NCBI RefSeq assembly: GCF_016862115.1
Contig: NZ_BOMI01000162.1
Coordinates: forward strand, 1 to 48,383
DNA: 48,383 nucleotides
DNA from: Paractinoplanes deccanensis
Lineage (GTDB): Bacteria > Actinomycetota > Actinomycetes > Mycobacteriales > Micromonosporaceae
Direction of reading: 5' to 3'
Part shown: one piece after another, positions 7,825 through 21,090 of the stretch
Layout of the letters: each line of letters opens with the position of its first letter
Numbering within the stretch: position 1 is the first letter of the stretch
Program-made: the position numbers and the translations under genes
The notes under the pieces: generated by a model
What the model saw: the letters and a program-made list of their open reading frames with translations, nothing else
Database searches by the model: none
What the model was told of the DNA's origin: nothing

Positions 7825-7890
7825 GCGCCGCCCCCTCGCTCGGCCCGCGCCGCCCCCTCGGTCGGCCCGCGCCGCCGCCTCGCTCAGCTC
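7825..7890. repeat. 22-bp tandem repeat x3 between convergent genes
   Basis: Units 7825-7846, 7847-7868 and 7869-7890 share gcgccgccccctcg followed by a variable tcggccc. The same gcgccgccgcctcggt string occurs at 7802-7817 as the last codons of the TetR gene. The array therefore looks like an expansion of that coding end. It fills the gap between the TetR stop and the end of the convergent SDR and enters the SDR coding sequence by 7 bp. Confidence 0.85.
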
Positions 7891-8711
7891 ACGTCGGTCG
7901 TGACGGCCAGCTCCCGGCCGGCCTCGACGTCCTGCGCGAGCGCCTCGATCCGGGCCTTGGCCAGCCCGTACGAGTCGGAGCCGAGCAGCTGGTGCAGCGG
8001 CCCGTCCGCGCGGTCGGCCAGCTCGATGATCGCGGCCGCCGCCTTCGCCGGGTCGCCGAGCTGGGTGCCCGGCATCGCGAGGTGCGCCTGGGTCATCTCG
8101 CGGATCGCCTCGTAGCCGTCGACCGTTCGTGTGGCGAGCCCGAGCGAGGACGGGCGGAGGAAGTCCGTGCGCAGGTAGCCCGGCTCGACCAGCGTGACCC
8201 GGATCCCGAGCCCCGCGACCTCGGCGGCGAGCGACTCGGTGAGCCCTTCGAGCGCGTACTTGCCGGCGCAGTAGAGACCCCAGCCTCCGAAGGCCGTCAG
8301 CCCGAGGATCGACGACACGTTGACGATGTGCCCGCGGCGCCGCTCGCGCAACGACGGCAGCACCGCCCGCAGCACGTTCCACACCCCGAAGACCTGCACG
8401 TCGAACATCTGCCGGGCCTCGGCGTCGGTGACCTCCTCGACGGCGGCGAGGAACCCGTACCCCGCGTTGTTGACGACCACGTCGATGTCGCCGGCCGCCG
8501 CGACGGCCTCTTGTACCTGCCGCTCGTCCGCGAGGTCGACCTCGATCGCCCGCAGCCGGCTCGTGTCGGTCCCGCCGAGGTTTGCCCGGAGCCGGTCGGC
8601 GGATCGGGTGGTGGCGGTGACGTCGCGGCCGTCCGCCAGCAGCTGCTTGACGAGCTCGAGACCGAGTCCCCGGGAGGCGCCGGTGACGAACCAGGTGGTG
8701 TTGTCTGTCAT
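7884..8711 (-). CDS. SDR-family oxidoreductase
   Basis: A 275-residue classical short-chain dehydrogenase. The Rossmann motif TGASRGLG lies at residues 10-17, NNAG follows about residue 86, the catalytic Ser is in NVSSI, and the catalytic pair is YCAGK. All active-site residues are present. The start is set at ATG 8711-8709 (MTDNTTWFVTGASRG), which places the nucleotide-binding motif where the family has it; the longer upstream frame runs into the XRE promoter. It is transcribed divergently from the XRE/MmyB regulator at 8825, a pairing in which the regulator commonly controls the SDR. Substrate unknown. Confidence 0.9.
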   Translation of the reverse strand: MTDNTTWFVTGASRGLGLELVKQLLADGRDVTATTRSADRLRANLGGTDTSRLRAIEVDLADERQVQEAVAAAGDIDVVVNNAGYGFLAAVEEVTDAEARQMFDVQVFGVWNVLRAVLPSLRERRRGHIVNVSSILGLTAFGGWGLYCAGKYALEGLTESLAAEVAGLGIRVTLVEPGYLRTDFLRPSSLGLATRTVDGYEAIREMTQAHLAMPGTQLGDPAKAAAAIIELADRADGPLHQLLGSDSYGLAKARIEALAQDVEAGRELAVTTDVS

Positions 8712-8824
8712 GCCGTCCAGGCTTCCGGCGGCGGGCGCCGGCGGACAGGTCCGAGCTGGCCCAGCCGTACCGGGGAACGCCATGCCCACCCAGCCCCTGT
8801 CCGCCGCGCTCCGCACGGGCGACC

Positions 8825-9658
8825 ATGGGAGGCGTGGCAGCGCTGGGGGAGTTCCTGAGGAAGTGCCGGACCGGGATGAGCCCCGAGGCGGCCGGGATCG
8901 GCGATGCGCCGTCCGGCCGCCGGGTGCGTGGCCTGCGCCGCGAGGAGGTGGCCCAGCTCGCCGGCGTCAGCGTCGACTACTACACGCGCCTGGAGCAGGG
9001 CCGGCACACCAGCCCGTCCGAGGCCGTGGTCGACGCGCTGAGCCGCGTCTTCCGGCTCGACGCCGCCGCGCACGCCCACCTCACCGACCTGGCCCGGCCG
9101 CCGCGGCACCGGGCCGATCCGCTTCCCGCGCAGCGGGTGCGCCCGGCGATGCAGCAGATGATCGCCTCGATGACCGACCATCCCGCGTTCATCGTGGGCC
9201 GCCGCACCGACATCCTGGCCTCGAACGCCCTGGCCCGCGCCCTGCTCACCGACTGGACGCTGCTGCCGCCCCGGCACCGCAACTACACCCGGTGGGTCTT
9301 CCTCGACCCGGCCGCCCGCGAGGTCTACCTGGACTGGCCGGCGGTCGCCGCCGACGTGGCCGGCACGTTGCGCCTCTACGCGGGCCGCTTCCCGGACGAC
9401 CCGCTGCTCGCGGAGCTGGTCGGCGAGCTGACGATCAAGAGCCCCGAGTTCCGTACGTGGTGGAACGCGCACCAGGTGCATGAGCGCACCCACGGCACCA
9501 AGCGCATGACCCACCCCGCCGTCGGCCCCATCACCATCCGGTACGAGGCCCTGACCCTCCCCGGCGACGACGACCAGACGCTGTTCGTCTACACCACCGA
9601 CCCGGGCAGCGCCTCCGCCGACAACCTGCGCCTGCTGTCCCTGCTGGCGACCCGCTAG
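8825..9658 (+). CDS. XRE regulator with MmyB-like ligand-binding domain
   Basis: A 277-residue protein. Residues 5-75 form an XRE helix-turn-helix with the marker VRGLRREEVAQLAGVSVDYY and LEQGR. Residues about 100-275 match the MmyB-like PAS-type domain (LASNALARALL, RWVFLDPAAREVY, FRTWWNAHQV, THPAVGPI, LFVYTTDPGS). In this family the C-terminal domain is thought to bind a lipid- or fatty-acid-like ligand. It is divergent from the SDR at 7884, its likely target. ATG 8825 is used; GTG 8834 would also give an intact HTH. Confidence 0.9.
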   Translation: MGGVAALGEFLRKCRTGMSPEAAGIGDAPSGRRVRGLRREEVAQLAGVSVDYYTRLEQGRHTSPSEAVVDALSRVFRLDAAAHAHLTDLARPPRHRADPLPAQRVRPAMQQMIASMTDHPAFIVGRRTDILASNALARALLTDWTLLPPRHRNYTRWVFLDPAAREVYLDWPAVAADVAGTLRLYAGRFPDDPLLAELVGELTIKSPEFRTWWNAHQVHERTHGTKRMTHPAVGPITIRYEALTLPGDDDQTLFVYTTDPGSASADNLRLLSLLATR

Positions 9659-10273
9659 GCCGTTCGTGCCCGCGCCGCGGATCGCCCCCCGAGCGGCGGC
9701 GGAGACGGCGAATGGCCGGCGGGTCACCGGGCTGCCGAGCCGGCCCGGCGACCACCTTTGGCGCGCCGGCCCCTGGCGGGCCGCCCCACCGCCGCGGTCC
9801 GGGGGTTGCCCTTCCACGATGCCCCGCCCGGTCCACCCGCGCCGACTTCCCGGACGATCCCGAACGCGCGGCGCGCCGACCTCGCCGGACTGGCCCGCGC
9901 CTTTGGCCGGCGGCCGAGCGGGCGGCCGAGCGGGGCGGCCGAGCGGGCGGCCGAGCGGGCGGCCGAGCGGGGCGGCCGAGCGGGCGGCCGAGCGGGGCGG
10001 CCGAGCGGGGCGGCCGAGCGGGGCGGCCGAGCGGGCGGCCGAGCGGGGCGGCCGAGCGGGAGTCGGTCGAGGGGAGCAACGAGATCGCCTTGCGCGAGAC
10101 CGCTTGGCGGAGCACGGGTGGACGTCGCCGGGCGTGAGCGGCGGCACGGGCCGCAGGGGGCAGGTGGCCGGCCTGCCGGTGGCGCAGGACAGCCCGGAAC
10201 CGGCGACGGGAGGCCGGGACGGCAGTGGCTGATCCCCGCGGCGGGTGCCTTTCGGCAAGGCGTACCTCTGCGG
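9659..10273. other. 615-bp intergenic region without a supported gene
   Basis: Open frames exist on both strands because stop codons are rare in such GC-rich DNA. None has recognisable residues, a ribosome binding site or a stable codon pattern. The right half is occupied by the 12/13-bp repeat at 9910-10065. The rest is non-repetitive GC-rich sequence between a gene that ends at 9658 and one on the other strand that ends at 10274. Confidence 0.7.
9910..10065. repeat. 12/13-bp GC tandem repeat, about 12 units
   Basis: Alternating units cggccgagcggg (12 bp) and cggccgagcgggg (13 bp) repeat about a dozen times. Because the two lengths mix, no reading frame is kept, so the array is non-coding. 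Each unit holds the palindromic core CGGCCG, so single strands could fold on themselves. Confidence 0.9.
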
Positions 10274-10975
10274 TTATTGCACTCCGAAGACGCGGTGGCC
10301 GACGGCGATGGACTCGCCGGAGATGGTGGCGGCCTGGGCGGAGCAGAGGAAGGCGACGAGGGCGGCGACCTGCTCGGGGGTGGACTCGCCGCCGGTGGCG
10401 GGGGCGACGGCGGGGGACGGGATGTCGGTGACGATGCCGGGGTTGACGACGTTGATGGTGACGCCGGTGCCGGCGTAGGCGTCGGCCAGGGCCTTGGCGG
10501 CGGTGATGACCGCCTGGTTGCGCACGGCGCCGGTGACCGAGCGGGTGAGGTGGGCGTTCTGGCCGCTGATGTTGACGACGCGGCCGAAGCCGGCCTCGCG
10601 CATGCGGGGCAGGACGGCGTCCATGGCGCGCAGGTAGCCGCCGGCCTTGGCGTCGAGCGCGCCGAGGATCTGGGCGGGGTCGCGGTCGCGGGCCGGGTCG
10701 AGGGTCTGCGCGGGCGGCGCGGCGGCGTTGACCAGGATGTCGATGGTGCCGAGGCGCTCGGCGGCGGCCCGGATCGAGGCGGGCTCGCGGGTGTCGAGGG
10801 TGAGGCAGGCGACCTCGTCGTCGAGGCTGTGCGCGGCGTCGGCCAGGCGGGCCTTGTCGCGGGCCGCCAGGACGACGCGCACGTCCTCGGCCAGCAGCGC
10901 GGCGGCGACGGCGCGGCCCAGCAGCCCGCTGCCGCCGACGATCAGGGCGGTGCGGCCGGCTATCCCGAGATCCAT
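10274..10975 (-). CDS. SDR-like protein lacking the catalytic Tyr/Lys
   Basis: A 233-residue Rossmann protein. GGSGLLG (dinucleotide binding) sits near residue 13 and ILVNAAAPP corresponds to the NNAG motif. NISGQN carries the usual Ser, and NVVNPGIV follows the active-site helix. Where classical SDRs have YxxxK, alignment from the following ALADAYAGTGVTINVV stretch gives GAVRN, so both Tyr and Lys are replaced. The start at ATG 10975-10973 has a good ribosome binding site (gagaggaac). The gene lies 20 nt after the GNAT gene on the same strand, so they are probably co-transcribed. It may bind NAD(P) without classical catalysis or use other residues. Confidence 0.85.
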   Translation of the reverse strand: MDLGIAGRTALIVGGSGLLGRAVAAALLAEDVRVVLAARDKARLADAAHSLDDEVACLTLDTREPASIRAAAERLGTIDILVNAAAPPAQTLDPARDRDPAQILGALDAKAGGYLRAMDAVLPRMREAGFGRVVNISGQNAHLTRSVTGAVRNQAVITAAKALADAYAGTGVTINVVNPGIVTDIPSPAVAPATGGESTPEQVAALVAFLCSAQAATISGESIAVGHRVFGVQ

Positions 10976-10995
10976 GCCCGTTCCTCTCTCGGACC

Positions 10996-11796
10996 TCAGA
11001 GCGGCGCTGCCGCCGGCTCCGCTATGCAAGCCGTGCCCACGCGCCGGAAGCCCACCTTGGTGTAGAGGCGCGCCACGTCGTCGTCGCCCGCGGAAAGGAA
11101 TACCAGGTCGACGCCCTCGGTCAGTGCCCGGCGGGCGAGCGACGCGGTGAGCTGCGAGGCGTAGCCACGCCCGCGAGCTGCGGGAAGAGTCGCGACACCG
11201 GCGATCTCGGCGACGTCGCCGACGCGCATGAGCGTGCCGGTGGCGAGAATTCCCTCCGTCGGGGAATCGACCACCGTCAAGTAGTAGTCACCTGTGGCGA
11301 GCCGCTGCCGGTCGGCTTCGATCTGGGCCGCGGACACCTTCGCGGCGGGGGCGCCGGCGAACGCGTGCTGGGCCACCGACCGGGCGGCGAAGACCTCGGC
11401 GGCGAAGTCGGGCGACGCCGGGTCGAGGAAGCGGATCGTGCCGCCCTGGACCGGCAGGTCGGGCACGAGCGCCGCCTGCTCGAGCACCAGCAGCGGCGCG
11501 AGGAGCACGTCGAGGCCGGCCGAGCGGGCGACGGCGAGCAGGTCCGGAGTGGTCTCGTGGACCCACTCGAACGCCTCGGGCAGCCCCAGATCACGCTGCC
11601 TCTGCCGGGCGGCAGTAATATCGGCGGCGGACGGGGTGTCCGCACCGATCCTGGGGCGGGCATAGTAGGGCCAGCCCTCACCCTCGCGGACAAAGAGCAC
11701 AAGTCCGCCGAAATCCTCGACACGTGCGTAAGGTCGGGGAAGGGCGTCGTAAAACCGCTCGAGCCTGACGAAGACGTCGGTATCCTGTAGCGCCAC
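10996..11796 (-). CDS. GNAT-family N-acetyltransferase
   Basis: A 266-residue protein. The C-terminal third carries the GNAT acetyl-CoA motif: VAEIAGVATLPAARGRGYASQLTA contains the RGRGYA pyrophosphate loop. The closing YTKVGFRRVGTA is the usual beta-bulge region. The N-terminal 130 residues are less conserved and may hold a second, degenerate GNAT half. Substrate unknown. The start is GTG 11796-11794, with TAGTCT six nt upstream and no Shine-Dalgarno, which suggests a leaderless mRNA. The SDR-like gene follows directly. Confidence 0.88.
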   Translation of the reverse strand: MALQDTDVFVRLERFYDALPRPYARVEDFGGLVLFVREGEGWPYYARPRIGADTPSAADITAARQRQRDLGLPEAFEWVHETTPDLLAVARSAGLDVLLAPLLVLEQAALVPDLPVQGGTIRFLDPASPDFAAEVFAARSVAQHAFAGAPAAKVSAAQIEADRQRLATGDYYLTVVDSPTEGILATGTLMRVGDVAEIAGVATLPAARGRGYASQLTASLARRALTEGVDLVFLSAGDDDVARLYTKVGFRRVGTACIAEPAAAPL

Positions 11797-11802
11797 CGCG
11801 CG

Positions 11803-11808
11803 AGACTA
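11803..11808 (-). promoter_or_regulatory. -10 box of the GNAT/SDR unit, leaderless type
   Basis: Read on the minus strand this is TAGTCT, six nt before the GTG at 11796. It matches TANNNT. Confidence 0.5.
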
Positions 11809-12002
11809 CCCAATACGCCCGGCCACGTCTCGGTTAGTACAGCCGGCTACCCGATTGCGCCGAGAAGGTGGTTTCGCCCACGGCAAGTGTGATCCATCAG
11901 GAGTGGCGGAGATCGGCACCCCTTAACGTAGACTCTAGAGACTTTGCAGGGCCGACGTCGTCCCGACCTTGATACGTAACACCAGTGACGACAGGAGGCC
12001 CG

Positions 12003-16545
<4,543 letters not shown>

Positions 16546-16553
<8 letters not shown>

Positions 16554-18018
16554 TCCGAACGGTTTTCTGCGTTACGAGCGGCAGCTGCCCAAGCGCCGCC
16601 CGGTCCCGGTCCGCATCCAGGACTGGCGTGAGGTCTACCCGCCGGCCGGCGAGGAGCTGATCCGCGACCAGGCGACGCGGTGCATGGACTGCGGCATCCC
16701 GTTCTGCCACGAGGGCTGCCCGCTGGGCAACCGCATCCCGGACTGGAACGACCTGGTCCGCACGGGGGCGTGGCAGGCCGCCGCCGAGGCGCTGCACGCC
16801 ACGAACAACTTCCCGGAGTTCACCGGGCGGCTCTGCCCGGCGCCGTGCGAGGCGGCGTGCGTGCTCGGCATCGCCGACGACCCGGTCACCATCAAGCAGG
16901 TCGAGGTCGAGATCGCCAACCACGCGTTCGACCTCGGCTACGTGCGCCCGCAGCCCGCCCCGGCGGCCACGGGCAAGCGGGTCGCGGTGGTCGGCTCCGG
17001 CCCGGCGGGCCTGGCGGCGGCGCAGCAGCTGGCGCGGGCCGGTCACGCGGTGACGGTGTACGAGCGCGACGACAAGATCGGCGGCCTGCTCCGGTACGGC
17101 ATCCCCGACTTCAAGATCGAGAAGCACGTGGTGGACGCCCGCCTCGCCCAGATGGAGGCCGAGGGCGTCGTCTTCGAGACCGGCGTCGAGGTGGGCGTCG
17201 ACATCACCGCCGACGACCTGCGCGACCGCTTCGACGCGGTGCTGCTGGCCGCCGGCGCGCTGGCCGGCCGGGACACCGTCTCGACCCCGGGCCGCTCTTT
17301 GCGCGGCGTCCATCTGGCCATGGAGCACCTCGTCCCCGCCAACCGGGTCGTGGCGGGCCTGCAGGACACCACGCCGATCGACGCCGCGGGCAAGCACGTG
17401 GTCATCATCGGCGGCGGCGACACCGGCGCCGACTGCCTGGGCGTGGCCCACCGGCAGGGCGCGGCCGGCGTCGTGCAGCTCGACCAGTACCCGCTGCCGC
17501 CCGAGGCCCGCGCCGGCGAGCTGCACCCGTGGCCGACCTGGCCGATCATCCTGCGCAACTACCCGGCCCACGAGGAGGGCGGCGAGCGCGTCTTCGGCGT
17601 GGCCGTGCAGGAGTTCGTCGGCGACGACGAGGGCAAGGTGACGGCGGTGCGCATCGCCGACGTGGTCGTCGAGCGCGTCAACGGCGTCCGCACGGTGACC
17701 GCGACGCCCGGCTCCGAGCGCGACATCAAGGCCGACCTGGTGCTGCTGGCCATCGGCTTCGAGGGCACCGAGGAGCAGCCGCTGCTGTCGCAGTTCGGCA
17801 TCAGCCGCAACCGCCGGGGCGTCCTCGACGCCGACACCGAGTGGCAGACGCAGGCACCGGGCGTCTTCGTCGCCGGCGATATGCACCGCGGCGCGTCCCT
17901 GATCGTCTGGGCGATCGCCGAGGGCCGCTCCGCCGCCGCGGCGATCCACCGCTACCTGGGCGCGTCGGGCGAGCTGCCCGAGCCGGTGCGGTCGAACGCC
18001 CAGCCGCTCGGCGTCTGA
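16546..18018 (+). CDS. gltD: Glutamate synthase small subunit
   Basis: The 490-residue beta chain carries electrons from NADPH through FAD to GltB. The N-terminal cysteines for the two 4Fe-4S clusters are present (RCMDCGIPFCHEGCPLGN and LCPAPCEAACV). GSGPAGLAAAQQLARAG is the FAD site, GGGDTGADCLG the NADPH site, and VFVAGDMHRGASLIVWAI the C-terminal FAD fingerprint. The GTG start at 16546 lies inside the gltB end, which implies coupling. The gene ends just before a bidirectional hairpin. Confidence 0.98.
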
Positions 18019-18030
18019 GGTTCTCGAGAG

Positions 18031-18059
18031 TCGGCCCGCCCGCGCCTCAGGCGGGCCGA
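18031..18059. terminator. Bidirectional hairpin after gltD and the NUDIX gene
   Basis: TCGGCCCGCC (18031-18040) and GGCGGGCCGA (18050-18059) form a perfect 10-bp stem with a 9-nt loop. It begins 12 nt after the gltD stop and contains the NUDIX stop codon. No long T tract follows, which is usual in such GC-rich genomes. Confidence 0.7.
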
Positions 18060-18475
18060 TTCGCGTCGTACGCGGCCAAGGTGTCGAGACTGGCCTTGGT
18101 GAGCTCGCCCGGCAGCTCGGCCCGCCGGAACCAGCCGATCTCGGTGCACTTGCCGGGCTCCCTGATCTCCGGAACGCCGCCGACGTGCCGCGCGACGAAC
18201 GACGGCGACACCCAGTGCTGGCCCTCCTCGGGCAGCAGATGATCGGAGACCCCGAGCAGCCCGACGACCTCGACGGTCATCCCGTACTCCTCCTGGAACT
18301 CGCGCACCACGGCGTCGGCCAGCCGCTCACCGAAGCCGACCATCCCGCCGGGGAACTCCCACAGCCCGGCCTCGTTGCGCGCCTCGGGCCCGCGCCGCGC
18401 GAGGAACACCCGCCCGGCGTCGTCGAACACCATCGCACCCACACCGACCCCGATGAAGTCGTGTCCCGGTCGCAT
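18047..18475 (-). CDS. NUDIX hydrolase
   Basis: A 142-residue hydrolase of nucleoside diphosphate-linked substrates. The full NUDIX box GX5EX7REUXEEXGU is visible (GMVGFGERLADAVVREFQEE, then YGM), preceded by GLWEFPGG. The size and the FLARRG...WEFPGG layout resemble MutT-like NTP-cleaning enzymes or NADH-type hydrolases; the substrate cannot be decided. The start at ATG 18475-18473 (MRPGHDFIGVGVGAMV) has TACGAT six nt upstream and no Shine-Dalgarno. It is convergent with gltD and divergent from pyk. Confidence 0.93.
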   Translation of the reverse strand: MRPGHDFIGVGVGAMVFDDAGRVFLARRGPEARNEAGLWEFPGGMVGFGERLADAVVREFQEEYGMTVEVVGLLGVSDHLLPEEGQHWVSPSFVARHVGGVPEIREPGKCTEIGWFRRAELPGELTKASLDTLAAYDANRPA

Positions 18476-18481
18476 GCCGGG

Positions 18482-18487
18482 ATCGTA
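18482..18487 (-). promoter_or_regulatory. -10 box of the NUDIX gene, leaderless type
   Basis: On the minus strand this reads TACGAT, six nt before ATG 18475. It matches TANNNT. Confidence 0.5.
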
Positions 18488-18679
18488 GCGAGAGCCCGTC
18501 CCGGCGTACGCGTCAGGCGGCCGTGAGCGGACCGATAAGCTGAAGACGCGGTCGTCGAAGCCCGCAGGTGGCGCAGCGCGCCCGGGAACCACACCGGGGA
18601 CCCACGCCGCCGGACAGACGTCGTTCATCCCGGGGACGGGGGTCGGCCGCCAGGCCGATGAGAAAGAGAGACTAGCCTG

Positions 18680-20116
18680 ATGGCCGTGACACGCCGCGTA
18701 AAGATCGTCTGCACCATGGGGCCCGCGACCGCTTCCCCCGAGCGCATGCTCGGCCTCGTCGAAGCCGGCATGGACGTGGCCCGCCTCAACTTCAGCCATG
18801 GCACCCACGACGACCACCAGAAGATGTACGAGCTCGCGCGCGCCGCCGCCGAGCAGGCCGGTCGTGCCGTGGCGGTCCTCGCCGACCTCCAGGGCCCCAA
18901 GATCCGGCTCGGCAAGTTCGCCGACGGGCCGCACGTCTGGAACACCGGTGACGTCGTCACCATCACCAGCGACGACATCCTCGGCACCGCCGAGCGCGTC
19001 TCCTGCACCTACAAGAAGCTGCCGCAGGAGGTGAAGAGCGGCGACCGCCTGCTGATCGACGACGGCAAGGTCGCCGTGCAGGTCACCGCCGTCGAGGGCA
19101 ACGACATCCGCTGCCTGGTCGTCGAGGGCGGCCCGGTCAGCAACAACAAGGGCGTCTCGCTGCCCAACGTCGCCGTCAGCGTGCCGGCGCTCAGCGACAA
19201 GGACGCCGAGGACCTGCGCTTCGCCCTCGGCCTCGGCTGCGACATGGTCGCGCTGTCGTTCGTGCGCTCGCCCGACGACATCAAGCTGGTCCACGAGATC
19301 ATGGCCGAGGAGGGGCGCACCGTCCCGGTCATCGCCAAGGTCGAGAAGCCCGAGGCCGTCGAGCACCTCGAGGCCATCGTGCTCGCCTTCGACGGCGTCA
19401 TGGTCGCCCGCGGCGACCTCGGCGTCGAGCTCCCCCTCGACCAGGTGCCGCTGGTGCAGAAGCGCGCCGTGCAGCTCTGCCGGGAGAACGCGAAGCCGGT
19501 CATCGTCGCCACCCAGATGCTCGACTCGATGATCGAGAACTCGCGCCCGACCCGCGCCGAGGCCTCCGACGTCGCCAACGCCGTGCTCGACGGCACCGAC
19601 GCGGTCATGCTCTCCGGCGAGACCTCCGTCGGCAAGTACCCGGTGCTCACCGTCAGCACCATGGCCAAGATCGTCAGCACCACCGAGGCCGGCTCCATCC
19701 CCGTGCCCCGGCTCCAGCACGACCCGCGCACCCACGGCGGCGCGCTCACCGTGGCCGCCAGCCAGATCGCCCGCAACATCGGCGCCAAGGCCCTGGTCGC
19801 GTTCTCCCAGACCGGCGACACCGTGCGGCGCCTCTCCCGCCTGCACTGCGAGCTGCCGCTCTACGCGTTCACCCCGGTCCCCGAGGTCCGCGACCAGCTC
19901 GCCCTGAGCTGGGGTGTGGAAACGTTCCTCACCGACTTCGTCGAGCACACCGACGACATGTTCCGGCAGGTCGACGCCAAGATGCTCGGCCTCGGCCTGG
20001 CCAAGCCCGGCGACTACGTCGTCGTCGTGGCCGGCTCCCCGCCGAACGCGCCCGGCTCCACCAACACCCTGCGCGTCCACCGGCTGGGCGACCTCGTCGA
20101 CCCCGCCTCGCTGTGA
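18680..20116 (+). CDS. pyk: Pyruvate kinase
   Basis: Glycolytic enzyme that transfers phosphate from PEP to ADP. The 478 residues are normal length. Visible motifs: KIVCTMGPAT at the N-terminus, the substrate-binding ARLNFSHG, ADLQGPKIRLG, the active-site signature VIAKVEKPEAVEHL with the catalytic Lys, and VMVARGDLGVELPLDQV. VIVATQMLDSM and the C-terminal allosteric domain follow (ALVAFSQTGDTVRRLSR). A purine-rich gaaagagagac lies shortly before the ATG. The stop overlaps the tesB start by 4 nt. Confidence 0.97.
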   Translation: MAVTRRVKIVCTMGPATASPERMLGLVEAGMDVARLNFSHGTHDDHQKMYELARAAAEQAGRAVAVLADLQGPKIRLGKFADGPHVWNTGDVVTITSDDILGTAERVSCTYKKLPQEVKSGDRLLIDDGKVAVQVTAVEGNDIRCLVVEGGPVSNNKGVSLPNVAVSVPALSDKDAEDLRFALGLGCDMVALSFVRSPDDIKLVHEIMAEEGRTVPVIAKVEKPEAVEHLEAIVLAFDGVMVARGDLGVELPLDQVPLVQKRAVQLCRENAKPVIVATQMLDSMIENSRPTRAEASDVANAVLDGTDAVMLSGETSVGKYPVLTVSTMAKIVSTTEAGSIPVPRLQHDPRTHGGALTVAASQIARNIGAKALVAFSQTGDTVRRLSRLHCELPLYAFTPVPEVRDQLALSWGVETFLTDFVEHTDDMFRQVDAKMLGLGLAKPGDYVVVVAGSPPNAPGSTNTLRVHRLGDLVDPASL

Positions 20117-20991
20117 CGTCACCGCTCAGCGGACAGGCCGCCGTCGACCAGCTGCTCGAGATGCTCGATCTCGAGCAGCTGGACACGGCGACCTTCCAGG
20201 GTGAGAGCCCGCAGACCGGGGCGCAGCGCGTCTTCGGCGGCCAGGTCGCGGGCCAGGCCCTGGTCGCCGCCGGGCGCACCGTGCAGGACGACCGGTTCGT
20301 GCACTCCCTGCACGGCTACTTCGTGCGCCCCGGCGACCCCAGCGAGCCGATCCGCTTCGACGTCGAGACCATCCGCGACGGCCGCTCGTTCTCGGTGCGC
20401 CGCTCCACGGCGCAACAGCACGGCAAGACCATCTTCTTCATGTCGGCCTCCTTCCAGGTGCGCGAGGAGGGGCTCGACCACCACGGTCCCGCCCCCGACG
20501 GCGTGCCCGGCCCCGACGACGTGCAGACCATGGCCGACTGGGTGCGTAAGTACCCGTCGCGCCGGGGCGCCTTCGCGGCCGCCCCGCAGGCCGTCGACGT
20601 CCGCTACGTCAACGACCCCGGCTGGGTGCCGCCCGGCGACCGCGTCGCCAGCGAGCAGCAGCGGGTCTGGATGCGCATCGACGGCAAGCTCCCCGACGAT
20701 CCGCTCATCCATGCCTGCGCACTCACCTACGCGTCCGACCTGTCGCTGCTCGACTCGGTGCTGTCCGTGCACGGCGAGGTGTGGGGACCCGGCGGCGTCA
20801 TCGGCGCCAGCCTCGACCACGCCCTCTGGTTCCACCGCCCCTTCCGGGCCGACGAGTGGTTCCTGTACGACTGCACGAGCCCCTCGGCCAGCGGCAGCCG
20901 CGGCCTCGCCGGCGGGCGCATGTTCACCCGCGACGGCCGCCACATCGCCAGCGCCGTCCAGGAAGGGCTGCTGCGCCGCGTCGGCGCCTGA
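20113..20991 (+). CDS. tesB: Acyl-CoA thioesterase II
   Basis: Double-hotdog enzyme that hydrolyses medium- and long-chain acyl-CoA. The 292 residues fit the family. GQVAGQALVAAGRTV, LHGYFVRPGD, SVRRSTAQQHGKTIFFMSASFQ and the C-terminal GASLDHALWFHRPFRADEW (catalytic Asp region) are all typical of TesB. The GTG start overlaps the pyk stop (GTGA), so the two genes are coupled. A long-range inverted repeat follows the stop. Confidence 0.95.
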   Translation: MTSPLSGQAAVDQLLEMLDLEQLDTATFQGESPQTGAQRVFGGQVAGQALVAAGRTVQDDRFVHSLHGYFVRPGDPSEPIRFDVETIRDGRSFSVRRSTAQQHGKTIFFMSASFQVREEGLDHHGPAPDGVPGPDDVQTMADWVRKYPSRRGAFAAAPQAVDVRYVNDPGWVPPGDRVASEQQRVWMRIDGKLPDDPLIHACALTYASDLSLLDSVLSVHGEVWGPGGVIGASLDHALWFHRPFRADEWFLYDCTSPSASGSRGLAGGRMFTRDGRHIASAVQEGLLRRVGA

Positions 20992-21010
20992 CCTTCCCGC
21001 CACAACCGGA

Positions 21011-21073
21011 CGCCCCGCCGGTGGGATCCCGGCCCGGCGACTGGCCGACTGCGGATCCCGGCCCGGCGGGGCG
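21011..21073. terminator. Bracketing inverted repeat with internal direct repeat
   Basis: CGCCCCGCCGG (about 21011-21021) is complementary to CCGGCGGGGCG (about 21063-21073), at the convergent ends of tesB and the HdeD-like gene. Between the arms, a 16-bp direct repeat GGATCCCGGCCCGGCG occurs twice with a 29-bp period. A bidirectional terminator role is inferred from position. Confidence 0.5.
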
Positions 21074-21090
21074 GGGGAGACTGGCTACCC

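Noticed and set aside
9910..10065. Possible CRISPR-like array
   Set aside because: Units are contiguous 12-13-mers without spacers, and no cas gene is nearby.
9758..11065. 435-codon plus-strand ORF across repeats and the SDR-like gene
   Set aside because: Low-complexity Gly/Ala/Asp translation with no domain; it overlaps two supported minus-strand genes and frame-breaking 12/13-bp repeats.
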